NCBI RefSeq assembly: GCF_000165425.1
Contig: NW_001799133.1
Span: 310,001-374,000 of the forward strand
Length of the DNA: 64,000 nt
Direction of reading: 5' to 3'
DNA from: Paramecium tetraurelia
Lineage: Eukaryota; Ciliophora; Oligohymenophorea; Peniculida; Parameciidae
How positions within the stretch are numbered: the first letter of the stretch is position 1; each line of letters opens with the position of its first letter. Below are positions 41,188 through 53,161 of this stretch, in pieces. The notes below the pieces were generated by a model. The model was not told where the DNA came from and ran no database searches. It saw nothing but the letters and a program-made list of their open reading frames with translations. A program made the translations under genes and the position numbers.

Positions 41188-43440
41188 ATGTCAAAATTAT
41201 AATAATATCTATCTGATCTGAAAACACACCAAGAAGAAGAAATCGAAATATAGATTGATCAACCCAATAAACCAGAAAATAGCGATGATTCAGACGATGA
41301 ATAGAATGAAATTCTCAATGAGATTCTCAAATGCATGTAAAAGGGATTGTCAGAAAGAGTCTTTGACTTTGACATTACCAATTAAATCAGATTGATTGAT
41401 GTTGATGACATGAACAAAAGCGCCTTGTATCTTGATGCCTTGGCCTGGCTCTATTCCAATAGAGTAGATAGAACCTACGTGGAGAGTCTCAAGTTAAAGG
41501 TTAATTTATTAAGAGCGTATGACACAACCACTGTCCCGAATGTTGCTCCCTAAAAGAAAAGCAAATAACAATAATAACCTTAATAAGTAACATAGAAAAC
41601 TATTCATCTCAATCGAAATGTGGAACTCAAAGAGATTACCAAATATGGGGAATCTACTCTTGATTTCAAACCTTACACTCATCAATATGATACACTTTAG
41701 ATCAATCCATTCTTCAATCAAACAAGCAAATCCTTAGATATGCAGGACTTGAATACCTTAATTATTTACAACCCTTAATTCGATGAGAATCTAGCCATAA
41801 TAATCGATCCTGATTAACTCTTGAAAGTAAATGAGCAGAACAAGAATATTTTGACAGGCTTTATCAAGTTGGAAATAGACACATCAGTCCTTGACTATTC
41901 CAATTTAGTCTCTAAACAATTCAAGATGAGTTTCAACGAAATTAATGATTTTAGAGAGAGATACAAATATCTACTCAATAAAAAAGATACTCAATCTGCT
42001 AAATTGGAAAAAAGCTAACAAATTGCTATTGATAAATTTATCAATGATTTTCGTGTTTATGATGAAAAATTAAAATAGGCACAATAAACAATTGACCAAT
42101 AATAGTAATCTCTCTCTTAATTAAGTGTTGAGGAACAATAATTCATAAGTTTGAATCAGCAATATTAATAATAACTTAGAATTAACCCTACTGAAATAGA
42201 TACCGATTAGTAAGATTTACTTTTGAGAAACAAAATTGCACAATTGAATATTGATTCAGGACCCTCATAAGGGGATAATCTAAATTAGACAAGAAATCAA
42301 TAAGGTAGTGTATAGAACTTAGTTCAGTAAATTAATCAGATGGATGTTGAGGAGTTCAATAACTAATTGCCTGAGCTTCTGCCTGATCCTTTTGATGAAG
42401 ATTAGCTAAATGAAAATAATAAGTTATAATTAACCGAAGAATAGAGATAGTTACAATTAGAGCAATTCAAAATAAACCAAGAAAAGAACAAGATTTTAAG
42501 AGAACAATTTTAAAAGCAATAAAAAGAGACAGCCGAAAAATAAGCATAAATATAAGAAGAGCTGAAATAACTTAGTTATTAATAGTAATTTCAGGATATA
42601 TTTAATGATGTGAATGCTCCAATTGATGAATGGGATTTGGAATAGGAGGAAGAATTTGATTAAGATTTAGCACCTTATGAAGAATAATAATAAATACAGA
42701 AAACTAATAATTAACAATAAGTAGTATAACAATAGTAGACAAATGTTAAGAAGAAACAAAAGAAGGTCTATCCAGATACATTTAATTTTGACGATGCAGC
42801 AGAATTAAATAGGTTTCTTATTTTAAATACGGTTGGAAATACTTAGAGGGACTTCGGTCAAAGAGAATTGACATTAAAATGCCTAGCTGATAATTGTTAA
42901 GATTTTGACTATTATCGTTATTTCGAGTACTTTACAAGGGAATATACTGGATTTTTGGAAGAAGAAGAACACTAACAGGCAGTTCCCATAGCAGGACCAG
43001 AAAATTTTGGATTAGATGAAATACAAATCTAAGTGTAATTAGAGGAGACCAATTACATGATAGAAAATTATTAGAATGACTTAGAATACTACATATTGCC
43101 TTTTAGAGTATAAGCTAATAACAATAATGAGCCAATTACAATTAAATAATTGTAGGTCATTTTGGAAAGAGTTATTGATGAGATTAAAGGTTAGGTTGAA
43201 TTCATAAAAATAGAAAAGACAATGCCTTTGATTATAAATGAGAAAATTAGTAAGAGTAAGTTATTTGCTGCTCTTTTGTTTGTAGCAAAAAATAAAGGAT
43301 ACAAGTTAGAATAAAAGAATAACTCATTTAATGATATTCTAATCATAAAAAAGGAGCAATCAAATACTATTGAGCTCGATAACGAGGAATACAATCGTAA
43401 CGAATCGCAAGTTAATGAGGCTATGTAAATTGAAAGATGA
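41188..43440 (+). CDS. NCAPH: Condensin kleisin subunit CAP-H (Barren family)
   Basis: A 750-residue intronless frame. The N terminus (ITNQIRLIDVDDMNKSALYL, DALAWLYSNRVDRTYVESLK) matches the CAP-H block in which RVD follows a Tyr-rich helix. The middle contains acidic and Gln-rich linkers including DVNAPIDEWDLEQEEEFDQ. The C terminus (MPLIINEKISKSKLFAALL, FVAKNKGYKLEQ) is the winged-helix end of kleisins that binds the SMC head. CAP-H closes the condensin ring around DNA. The family assignment rests on these two ends and the overall order; similarity is low and CAP-H2 cannot be excluded. Many linker glutamines are TAA/TAG, which gives runs that look like stops in the standard code. Confidence 0.72.
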
Positions 43441-43478
43441 TTTATATTTTATACTAAATGATATAATTAATTAATAAA

Positions 43479-45502
43479 TCAATCAAGATTTGTATTGAAT
43501 TTCCTAAATTTCTTATGTTAATTTAATTCAGAGATTTGTATACCAAAGTAGACGAATATTTGATTTAGAAGCTGACAACTTTTTGGAGTCATAGTTAGTT
43601 CTGAAGAATCTTCAATTTGTTTTAACATAGAGATAATATCATCTACCTTGATAAATAATCCCTCTATGTATTTTATTTAAAAATACCCTAGACAATGTAT
43701 GATAATTGTTCTATGATATGCTAAATAGTTGAATCAGCTAATTTGTATTATTGAGCCAGATTTTAAAGCCATAATCTTTATTCCTTATTTCGAAGAAAGA
43801 AATTCTGACGCGCTTTTTCAGCCACTTTTCTTACTTTTTAGATATTCTCTTATCTTTAATTCTAATTTACTGTTAGAGACCTTGATCTAATACTGGAAGT
43901 CAAAGGACGATCCTTTTACAAAGTTGTAACTAATTCAGTGAATTTATTGTTGAATTTCATTCTAGTTGTGTAGAAATCTTCATAAAATTAGAAATTATTA
44001 CCTTAGCATTGTTTAACTAATTTAACTTCATTGTTATTAACTTGTTAGATAAACTTCTGATTGTATTATTTTTTCACTCCTCTACGATTGTCCATATTAA
44101 TTTGGCCCTACTACTTTTGGGATTAGAGTTCTGGGAATTCTAATTTTGAATGAAATTCATTCTCTTCACAAGTTGTAATATCATTAATCTTTTAAGATAT
44201 TCTTTCCACAAAAGTTTAAGGAGATACATTCCTCAAACTCTATTTTTGAGAGTAACTATCATTATTACGAAAGTTTTGGAATATTTCTCTTGATTCATCC
44301 TTTTTCAGTCTAGCTAAAGGAGTATATGGTTTTAATAGTTATCCATCTATCATAGAGATTATATATTCTCGATGTCCCTTGCTTGTGTTTAATTTATTGA
44401 TATCAAAACTCTAATGTAATTTCTGAATCGATCCTTAATTGTTTCTTGCTATAAACACTTCTCTCTAAGAGTCTTTGATATTTTATTTATAATTTGCTTT
44501 GTCAACTCTACTTATTCTTTGCTTTTCTCTATGTTTATTATGTGATACTGTTACTTCTGATATTGATATAAGCAGTTATCAACTTCATTTTGCTGGTGAA
44601 CAGATTCCTCCTTTTTTGGAGAGGTCTTGCCTGAATTCATTTAATTAATTTCAGTTTTTGACTTATTTTTAAGTTTTCTTTTCATTTCCTTTAATTCAGA
44701 TAAATTTAATTGATTCATATCTTAGAGTTTAGGGATGTGATAATTGAAATTATCAATACTAATTGTTGATAATAATCGATTACATATATTGAAATTCTTC
44801 AAATTGATTTCTGCTTCGCTTGTATTAATCAAGACTTAATTTCCTTCTTAAATCTTGAATCTAACTTTAATAATTCAAGGTACTCTCAGGATCAATGGTG
44901 TCAGGTTCTTGCAATATTTGGTATTTAAGATCATAAGATAAAGTTAGGACTTCCTCGATAACCTTTAAAGTGATTTGCTTAGATTCAGAAATGATTGGTT
45001 CTAAGAAACTCTCATTTCTGTTAATCCATTTTTTCCATTCATTAATCGCCTTTTGTTTATCTTCGAGTTCAACAGTTTTAATACGTTTTAGTTTGTCTTT
45101 TCTATCATATGTATTGTTTTCGAAAAGGTCCACATAAGTTTGAAAGAGGTTTAAGAGTGCTGATAGTTAATTTATTTCAAGCATTTGTGATTTATTCAAT
45201 CCTTGTTTATTATGATTCTAAACATAAATCACTAATTTTCTTAAATATTATAATTCTATTTTTATTTATTATTTGCATTCCTCCAATTTAGTTAATAAAA
45301 TCCATTTGGTAGTGGTTTCCTTCTTGATCACCTTGTAAACTTTCTAGCAATCCTACAAATCTTGCAATCGTAAATCTCTTGCATCATAATGTTCAATTAA
45401 ATTGGTTTGTATCTTATTGGCATCCTATTAATCATTTTCTTGCTGAAGTCCAAATCTCAATCTAGAAACAATCTTAGCAGTCTATGGTTTGATATCACTC
45501 AT
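43479..45502 (-). CDS. Large coiled-coil hypothetical protein
   Basis: About 647 residues after removal of introns of 25 nt (near 44790), 32 nt (near 44400) and 23 nt (near 43665); the remaining length is a multiple of three. Starts MSDIKPQTAKIVSRLRFGLQ. Most of the chain is Lys/Glu/Gln coiled coil with a few ordered-looking parts (VIEEVLTLSYDLKYQIL, LPKPYT-like LLKPYTPLARLKKDE, and KVDDIISMLKQIEDSSEL near the end). No known domain. A cytoskeletal or basal-body structural role would suit the composition but is not shown. Confidence 0.65.
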
Positions 45503-45542
45503 GGTAACTGAAATATTAAATATTTAATATAAATATAAATTT

Positions 45543-46099
45543 ATGGAGTCATAAAAATATACTTCTCCATATGCTAAATTGTAATCAATAATTTTAAATA
45601 TAGATGGGAATAGAAGGATTGGAGAGAAGTACTTAAACAGGAGATCAAGACAAATGATCCTAATGCAAAAATAACAAATAAGGCTCTAATTGAATAATAC
45701 TTTAAAAGATATATGATGCTTCAACCTACCGATAAGGCCAATCTTATTGTCAATCATCCTGCATTACTACAAGTATATCCTTATTCTAAGAAGGTGGACA
45801 AAGAAAAAATTGACAAAGTGACTAATGATACAATGATGAGTTTAGTTAATGCTACATCTGGTTGCACAGTGGCCTCATTGCTATTCTACAAAATATTATT
45901 GAGTAAAAGAAGAATCTTCTACGACTTTTATCGAAAGGGTCGACTCTCATTTGTGAAAAAACCAATATCCGTGTTCCTTTTATTCATGAGTTGGGGTGCT
46001 GGCTTATCCTATGGTTATAAACAAACAATTCCATTTGAATTATTCAAACAAGGGATGTACAAAAAATACCTCATAGAGTATGATAAAGTATATTTATGA
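45543..46099 (+). CDS. Small membrane protein of unknown function
   Basis: About 177 residues; a 23-nt intron after the 14th codon joins MESQKYTSPYAKL to WEQKDWREVLKQEI. Two hydrophobic segments are seen (NATSGCTVASLLFYKILL and VFLLFMSWGAGLSYGY) with basic residues between and after them. The layout resembles small inner-membrane mitochondrial subunits, but no family was recognised. Divergent from the coiled-coil gene with only 40 bases between starts. Confidence 0.65.
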
Positions 46100-46292
46100 G
46101 TAATATGTAAATGAAATACTTCTTTAACATTCTCTCTATATATAAATTAACACTAAAATGAAGTATAAACTAGAATATTTGATATCAAGTAGGTTATATC
46201 AATGCGAATTATTTATATATTCTTTATTTTAATAAATTGTTTGTATATGCTGTAATTATTGTAATTAAATTATATCATTTAATTGACATAAG

Positions 46293-47299
46293 ATGGTAAA
46301 TTCATGAATTCCACGTATTTTAGGCATCTCTTTTGAACATGGTTTAAGGGCAACCGATAATTGAAGTCACATTGGATGGAATAGAGACTCGGAAACACAC
46401 TAGATTTGTGGATAAACAACTAGGTGCATTAAAATTGCCGGTTTACACAGTAATTAGATTGGTCATTCATTTAATTATAGGGTGATGATGACATCTCAGG
46501 CGTGGTGGAAGTGAAGATGAATAAATAGAAGAAAATAGAACACATGGGTATAAGAATCGAATTGGTTGGACGCATAGGTAAATGTTAAATTGAATAAACA
46601 AGAAATTATTAATGATTAAAAACAGAGCTCAGATTTTATGTCTATGTCCAGAGAATTAGAACCTTAAGGAATCCTATTTGAAGACAAAGCTTATAAATTT
46701 TAATTTTAGAAGTTCGAAAAGCAAAATGAGAGTTATTATGGCAATACTGTGAGATTACGATATTACTTGAAGATTTACATGACCAGAAGTTATGGCAAAG
46801 TATAGAAGGAAGTGGATTTTGCTGTTTTAATCTCTTAACCTGAATTGGAGGAACAACCTTAAACATCATTAAAATTAGAAGTATATATCAACTCTTAAAT
46901 TAGGTTGGAATTGAAGAATGTTTGCATATCGATTTTGAATATTTCAAGAGTAAATATCATTTGAGAGATGTCGTTACAGGAAAAGTGAATTTCTATTTGG
47001 TCAAAATCAAAATAAAATATATGGAATTGGCAGTGATCAGAAAGGAACAATATGGTCAAGGACAATAACAATAAACAGACAACGAGACACTTGTAAAATA
47101 CGAATTGATGGATGGTTGTCCTTAAAAAGGAGAAGTGATCCCAATCAGATTATATTTAAGTGGAGTCGATATCACACCATCTGTTAAGAATGTTAATGGC
47201 AAATTTAGTGTTAAATACATTCTGAATCTGATTTTAGTAGATGAAGATGATAGAAGATATTTTAAATAACAAGAGATAACAATATATAGAAAGAAATGA
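46293..47299 (+). CDS. VPS26: VPS26, retromer arrestin-like subunit
   Basis: 299 residues after removing introns of 28, 31, 25 and 23 nt, the first of which (46296-46323) lies directly after the ATG codon. The N-terminal arrestin half has [16 protein letters not shown], and [13 protein letters not shown]; the C-terminal half has [39 protein letters not shown], and [20 protein letters not shown]. These match VPS26 throughout and the length is normal. VPS26 with VPS35 and VPS29 sorts cargo from endosomes to the Golgi. Intact and certain. Confidence 0.97.
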
Positions 47300-47822
47300 T
47301 GTATTAATATCATTATAACACATCTATATTATTATTAATATTCATATTTATATCATTTAATGATCTAATATCCATTTTCATTATTTTTCTTATAAATTAC
47401 TCAAATCCTATATATATCTAAGATAATATGGTTTAAATAACGTTACCCAGAACCTTATTTCCTATCTATTGATATTAATAACAAAGATTTATATTTAAGA
47501 CCTGATATTTATTTATAAGTTTCGTGTTTAATTATGTATTTCACAATTTAGGTTGCTTCAGTACCAAAAGTAAACGTTTATCTTCTACATAGATGTTTTA
47601 ATGAGTCATTAACTTTAACACTTTTTCTTTTTATAGAATTGAATTGAATTATTTTCTAAATTCTTATTTTAATGAATAATAAGTTCTTGATTATAACTGT
47701 TAGTAATGAATGAAATCGTTTATATTCATAGTGATGTAGATGCCAACGAGTAGATGATATAGTTTAGGCAATTAATTGCATTTTTAAACAAAAAATTCAT
47801 ATTTATAAAATATATGTATAAT
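47300..47822. other. Intergenic region between convergent genes
   Basis: About 520 bases between the stops of VPS26 and the methyltransferase. Unusually long for a convergent pair in this window, where 30-60 bases is typical. AT-rich, no open frame over about 35 codons, no repeat seen. Confidence 0.35.
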
Positions 47823-48551
47823 TCATATTACTTCTGCCTCTACCACAAACATATTAAATATTGCCAAAAATACACTATATTTAGCAACTTTTTCTTTAGA
47901 TGTAATTTACAATCCTTCTTCTCTAAGCATAAGTTCGAAATCCTTTTCATAAGTAATGCTGCCGAACTCAATGGTTGTGATGTATTTTAGATAAGGCTTG
48001 ATTTTTTCAATGATGACTGTTTTATAGTTTTTGTATGGCTCTAGAGTCAATAGGAAAAAGATGGAACCCCCCTTGCTCAACCTTTATTTCGCAATTCTTA
48101 ATGCTCTTATTCTGTCCGGCATTATCATGAAAGACGAAGAGAAGATCACAGCCTCATATTGTTCCTTTGAGCTTTCCAAATCGTAAAAGTTTTATTCTCT
48201 AATTTCTACATTTTCATTCTGCTTGAATGTTTGTCTTGCATATCTAGGATTCTTGATCATTTATTTTACCTCAAATAATTAGTATCGATGTCTATCCCGA
48301 CCACTCGAATTCTGGAGGGAATCCTATTTATAATCTGTTTCATAGGGTGTCCTGTGCCCACTCCAACATCCAGAATCCGTTTGACATTCGCCATCTTTTT
48401 CTCCAATCGATCGCACATCATTACGTAAGTCCATCTAAGATATTTATTTGTAATTTTACTTTGTGTAGAATCTACTGTACAATAGATTGTATATGTAGAT
48501 GGGAAGGTAACTCAAAATGTTAATCAAAAATCCAATAATCCTTGCTAACAT
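47823..48551 (-). CDS. Membrane-anchored class I SAM-dependent methyltransferase
   Basis: About 225 residues with introns of 25 and 26 nt. The first 30 residues form a hydrophobic anchor (MLARIIGFLINILSYLPIY). Motif I is clear in RILDVGVGTGHPMKQII, the acidic residue after strand two in VVGIDIDTNYLRYA, and motif post-II/III in YEAVIFSSSFMIM. LSKGGSIFFLLTLEP matches motif IV-V. The architecture (N-terminal anchor plus Rossmann domain) resembles METTL7-like enzymes, which methylate small thiols or act on lipids, but substrate is unknown. Confidence 0.82.
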
Positions 48552-49713
48552 CTCTATTAAATTATATTATAATAGTTGAACAATTCATAGGAACATTTAA
48601 TTGTCAATTTTATAAGAATTACTTGATCATTAATGACACGTCATTTATATGCAATTATGTAATTAAATTAAGATTTATTTCTTATTTATTTATTTGTTAA
48701 TAATACTAAACAATGCCGACTAATCACTCCAATTAACGATTTCATTGAATTGATACTGTGATTTCATTAATTATTGTAATACTTCGCATCTATGTCCAAA
48801 ATAAGAGAATGAATGCTTATGATTAAATTTCTATATAAAGAATGTTTTATAAATATACTTACTAAGCAAGTCTCTTCACTCTATATTCATAATACGTTAT
48901 TCTCTAATTTAAGCAGCATGCAAAATTAAATTTCAGGGCATTTAATTTTTGTAAGTTCAAATTTACATAACACTAACTTTAAGAATGTTATAATAGACTA
49001 ATTTTGAAGAGACTAATTTGATCACAAATGAATAAATACTTATCCATCAGTTTTTTCAATTTAATGAAACATAAAAGAATAGTAATTCAAAGTTTTAAAT
49101 TTTATATTGAAAAGAATAAATAATTTAAGATAAAGTATCAAATAAATTTATTTAAAATTACTTTTGGGAGAACAGGATGAAAAATACACTGGATCCTTAA
49201 AATACCTTATGATTTCAATGTAAGGACAATTCTACATCTTTATTCAAAGCAAATTATAAATTGTCTAAAATTAAGTTCTTACTATTTTTTTCAATTTTAA
49301 TAATAATAAATGGGAATATTTCACAATTGTGGAACACTCGAAATACCTGAATAATGTTAGTTACATAGTAGACTCTTCAAATCAAAAGATATTTCAAAGA
49401 TAAATTAATTATTTAAGAACTATTAACTAGAAACATTTAAAAATAAGATTTCTTGTTTAATACATGAAAATTTGTTTAATTACTCTCATAAATATATATT
49501 TATAGACTTATTTAAACTTAATTTATTGTATTAATTTGATATAATTTTTATCTAATTACTTTTCAATCCTGTTTATTTCTTGTTACATCCAACTTTAAAA
49601 TTGCACAATAATAGCTGATTATTAATAGCTTAAAATAGTCTTATTCAATATTTTATTGATTGATCTAAGGAAATGAAATCAAGACTTCATTAATCTTTAA
49701 TAAAGCCAAGGGA
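48552..49713. other. Longest gene-free stretch in the window
   Basis: About 1,160 bases between the starts of the methyltransferase and the stop of the CSN6-like gene. All six frames are interrupted by TGA at short intervals; no tRNA, coding exon or tandem repeat was found. Short phrases such as a TTTTGGGAGAACAGG near 49165 stand out only by their G content. It could hold a non-coding RNA or an eroded gene, but nothing supports a call. Confidence 0.35.
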
Positions 49714-50410
49714 TCATTTGCAATTTATGGATGATCTAATTGTTATAATAATTTTTGTAACATAGTCTATTGGATTAAATAGATTATAACATACTTCTAA
49801 AAAACTAATCATTTAGAGTTATGAATTAACTCTTAAGTCATATTTTTTTTTTGATTAAGAGGATTATTATGAAAATAAGGATGTGATACCAATCATCTCT
49901 TCTGATTGGGGTTCAACCTTACTTTATGATACCTACATTTTATTTTCCTCCATTTCATATAAATTTGCTTAAGTACTATATGGATCAAAGCACAATAAAT
50001 ATTTAAAGAATGATGTTTAATTTTCTGTACTTTCAGCTTCACTCAAGGTTTGCAATTACTTATGAACTTTCAGATACTCATGTGGATTGCTATCTGTAAT
50101 ATACCAGCCTACAATAGCTATTATTGATTAAACCTACAATGTCCAAATTTTTAAAGAGATTCCATTTATCACCTTTCAATCTTAATTATTATCTTTCCTT
50201 TAAAAAATCAATCTCCCCCGGTTTCAATTCCCCTTTGCCTGAATAGCTAATCTCAAATGAATCCAAAATATCTGTCTTATTTATTTTTGCATTGAAAAAG
50301 CCCAGCAATATACCAGCATGGATGTTCTTGCCAGGGAAATTGACTTTGTTAGTTAAGATTTATGAAGAAATGCTCAGCAGCACTTATGGATGTACATTAG
50401 TTTATTACAT
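49714..50410 (-). CDS. CSN6: MPN-domain protein, CSN6-like (COP9 signalosome subunit)
   Basis: 223 residues with one 25-nt intron. MQQTNVHPQVLLSISSQ, HAGILLGFFNAKINKTDI, LDSFEIS and DIVGWYITDSNPHEYLKVHK follow the MPN domain order. The JAMM zinc ligands (HxH...D) are absent: the GWY is followed by ITD, not HTH, so this is an inactive MPN subunit. Among inactive members (Rpn8, eIF3f/h, CSN6) the spacing and the VHKQ helix after GWY fit CSN6 best. A conserved-looking SEEMIGITSLF follows. In CSN the protein pairs with CSN5 to remove NEDD8 from cullins. Rpn8 or eIF3f remain possible. Confidence 0.7.
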
Positions 50411-50433
50411 TAATTTTTATATATTTTTTAATA
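50411..50433. promoter_or_regulatory. 23-base divergent intergenic spacer
   Basis: Only 23 bases separate the ATG of the minus-strand CSN6-like gene from the ATG of the plus-strand kinase gene. Any promoter must lie here or inside the coding regions, and the 5' UTRs must overlap or be almost absent. The spacer is A/T only apart from single bases and shows no TATA element distinguishable from background. Confidence 0.5.
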
Positions 50434-51948
50434 ATGTTTTCTGATAATTAAATCAGTCTCTTTAAAAGAAACTCTAAATTTCAACCGCAATTGGCTTCAG
50501 TCGAGAACACTAAACCAATAATAGATACAACCAAACTAATTAAATACTCTGATCCTGTTCACAAAACACTTTTTGAATATCAACAATATAAAAAGAATTA
50601 TAATTAAATGAAACAATCAAAAATGAAAAAAATACTATCCAAATCAGTTGATAAGACAACCAGACAAATTATTAATAGCAATAGTTAGATGTCATCATCC
50701 GTTGATTACAAAATGAAATCTAGTGGACACAACTTAAAGTACAATTAAAGCACTCAGAGTGTCATTTCTGAAAGCAGCATTACTAAAAAAGGAGTTGTCT
50801 ATGATGGAAACAATACTCAAGTCTATAGAATTTTGATTGAAGGTCATTTCAATTATTATGCCCTTAAAATAAGCAAAGTCAACATGAACAAATGTACCAA
50901 GGAAATCTATTATCTTAAATAATTAAGACACCCGAACATCATTGAACTGAAACATAACTATGTAGTTTATGACAAGTCAAATGTATTCTCTCTTAAATTA
51001 TATAGGATAATAGACCTATGTTGTATGAGATTATGCCTTTAATGAGTTGCAATTTAAGATCCTTTCTATAGCAATTCTACAAACATTCGAATGTTTAAGA
51101 GAATACTAAAATTACAGATCCTAAATTAATCAATTTAGCTAAATAGGAAAAGAAGGCAAAGCAAATCTTATTTAAATTATTTATCTATTAGATTGTAAGG
51201 GCGATATCGTATTTACATCACAAGAACATTACTCATAGAGATCTCAACCCCAGAAATGTATTGATTGACGTTGATACACTCAGTGTGTAACTCTGTGATT
51301 TTAACAGTGCAAAATCATTGTTCTCCTAGATTCCCTCTCCAAATTATGTTGGTGAGCGCAATTACAGAGCACCAGAATTATTATTAGGCTCTAAACTCTA
51401 CAATTAGTAAGTTGATATTTGGAGTTTGGGTTGTATAATTGCAGAATGTTTTTTGGGCAAATAACTATTTAATGGAACCAATACTGTTGAAACTATGGCT
51501 GATATTATAAGATTACTTGGAACACCTACACTCTAAGAAATGAAAAATCTAAAATCTTAAATATTAGATCTCAAAATGCCTGAAATTCCTAAGTTTCCTA
51601 TGAGTAAACGATTCTAAGAAATAGAGAATGAATAATTGGTTGATTTGTTAGAAAAAATCTTTGTTTACGATCCTAATTAAAGAATATCTGCCTTTGAGAT
51701 TTTATTGCACCCTTTCTTTTAGGAATTGAAATAACCAAACATCAAAATCAATTCAAAATCTCTACCCAATTTATTTAATTTCACAAAAGGTATCAATATT
51801 ATTTATGCGATTTATAGAAGAATTATAGTTAAACGAATATGAAATGAATAAAAATAGGTTAATACCTAATTGGTTCACAGAAAAACAAAAGAGATTTGAA
51901 TATCTGACAACTAGTATGGATGATGCTAAGTTATTATTAAATAAATGA
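50434..51948 (+). CDS. GSK3-like CMGC kinase with altered catalytic motifs
   Basis: 487 residues, introns of 23 and 28 nt. A disordered N terminus of about 100 residues precedes the kinase domain. GSK3-like landmarks: VDIWSLGCIIAECFLG, LFNGTNTVETMADIIRLLGTP, NYVGERNYRAPELLLGSKLY (a GSK3-type loop lacking the usual first Tyr), and the C-lobe end with YDPNQRISAFEILLHPFF. Deviations: no glycine-rich loop (GVVYDGNNTQVYRI), HRDLKPQN reads HRDLNPRN (Lys to Asn, 51234-51248) and DFG reads DFN (51297-51305). The VAIK lysine (YYALKIS) and both catalytic Asp residues remain. Activity may be weak or absent. Its start is 23 bases from the CSN6-like gene start. Confidence 0.85.
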
Positions 51949-52053
51949 TGATAACTATTATTATTTATATAAAAAACTCCTTTAACTAATTCAATTTTTA
52001 TTACAATTATATCTTATATAGTAAAGTTATTAAAAACTCGTTAAGAACTAGTG

Positions 52054-52400
52054 ATGAGTCAAACTAAAAATTAGGAAAAACCTCTTATCAAGAGATGTGT
52101 GAAATAACTGCAAGAATATTATGGTAATATTATCATAAATAAGTATCTAGAATATTTTATAGAATTATTTCATATGAATTCTGGATTTTTGTAGTTAAAA
52201 ACTATAACTAAGTTGATATTGCTTATCTCTTAATCAATTATGACTTGAGCAAATATATTTAAAAAGAGATGATTCATGTTGTTAGACAATTAACTAGAAT
52301 TGTATTATCCAATTTTAAAGTTATTTTATTAATTTATTATATAGCTTATATATAACAAAATCATTTAGTAAGTAAAGGGAAAAAATCCTACTCAAATTGA
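52054..52400 (+). CDS. Small hypothetical protein
   Basis: 108 residues when a 20-nt intron near 52125-52144 is removed, which restores a frame free of TGA to 52398-52400. Starts MSQTKNQEKPLIKRCVKQLQEY; rich in Ile/Val/Tyr with a hydrophobic VILLIYYIAYI near the end. Convergent with the next gene (6 bases between stops). No family recognised; short length makes the call tentative. Confidence 0.4.
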
Positions 52401-52405
52401 GATTT

Positions 52406-52963
52406 TCAAAATTTAATGTTATGTTTTTTAAGTTGTTTTTGCTGACTTTCAATTATCTTTTTTAGCTGTACAATTTATTGCTTTAATTATTATTCTGTTA
52501 TTTATTGCTTTTTTGAATTGATTTCGTAAGAAGCTATGATATCTTTAGTTTTGTTTAATAATTTCTATAACTAAGATTATAATTTTTGGTTAACTGTGCA
52601 TTCATCCTCTTAGAATGGATTTACAGATTTAGGTAATATTTTTTCTATAATTTTATTACTACTGTTAGATTTTTAATTTATTTTCGATAATCTTTAATTA
52701 TAACTAGTGCTGTTGGTTAGACTAATTGTTGTTGATTAGTTTGATATTTTGTGAGCATGATTAGGCTTTAATTCAATTTAGGTTGATTCAGTTTTGCATC
52801 TACTATCATTTGTACCTTCACCTTTTTGTAAGCTTTTCGATTAATTTTGAAAAAATTGATGAAAACTATTCAGATTACTCTAATTGAACATTGTTGGTTA
52901 ACTATTTTATGGGCGATGTGTTGCCATCTTTATTTTGGGTGTTCTCACTTGCACTATTAACAT
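52406..52963 (-). CDS. Hypothetical Asn/Gln/Ser-rich protein with C-terminal coiled coil
   Basis: An intronless 185-residue frame ending at TGA 52406-52408. Two starts are possible: ATG 52963 (MLIVQVRTPKIKM) or ATG 52927 (MATHRPQNSQP). The first two thirds are disordered; the last 60 residues are a regular coiled coil (LQKLLNKTKDIIASYEINS, then QQLKQQIVQLKKIIES). No function proposed. Confidence 0.6.
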
Positions 52964-53161
52964 TAATAAATATATAGAAATTAAAATATTTATCACTTAA
53001 ACTAATAAATGGTTTATTATATGTTTAAGTATTATGCTAATGTATAAATTTAAAGTAAATTGCAAAAAAGAATTAAGAATTTATGTATTAAATGCATTTT
53101 TATTGTTTTGCTGTGATTTATTTTCATAAATTAAAGATATAAATTTTTTTCAAATTAATTC

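Noticed and set aside
51210-51305. Reading the GSK3-like motif changes as sequence error
   Set aside because: The frame is open and both changes are clean single-codon substitutions in an otherwise well-kept domain, so they are kept as real, with the reservation stated in the finding.
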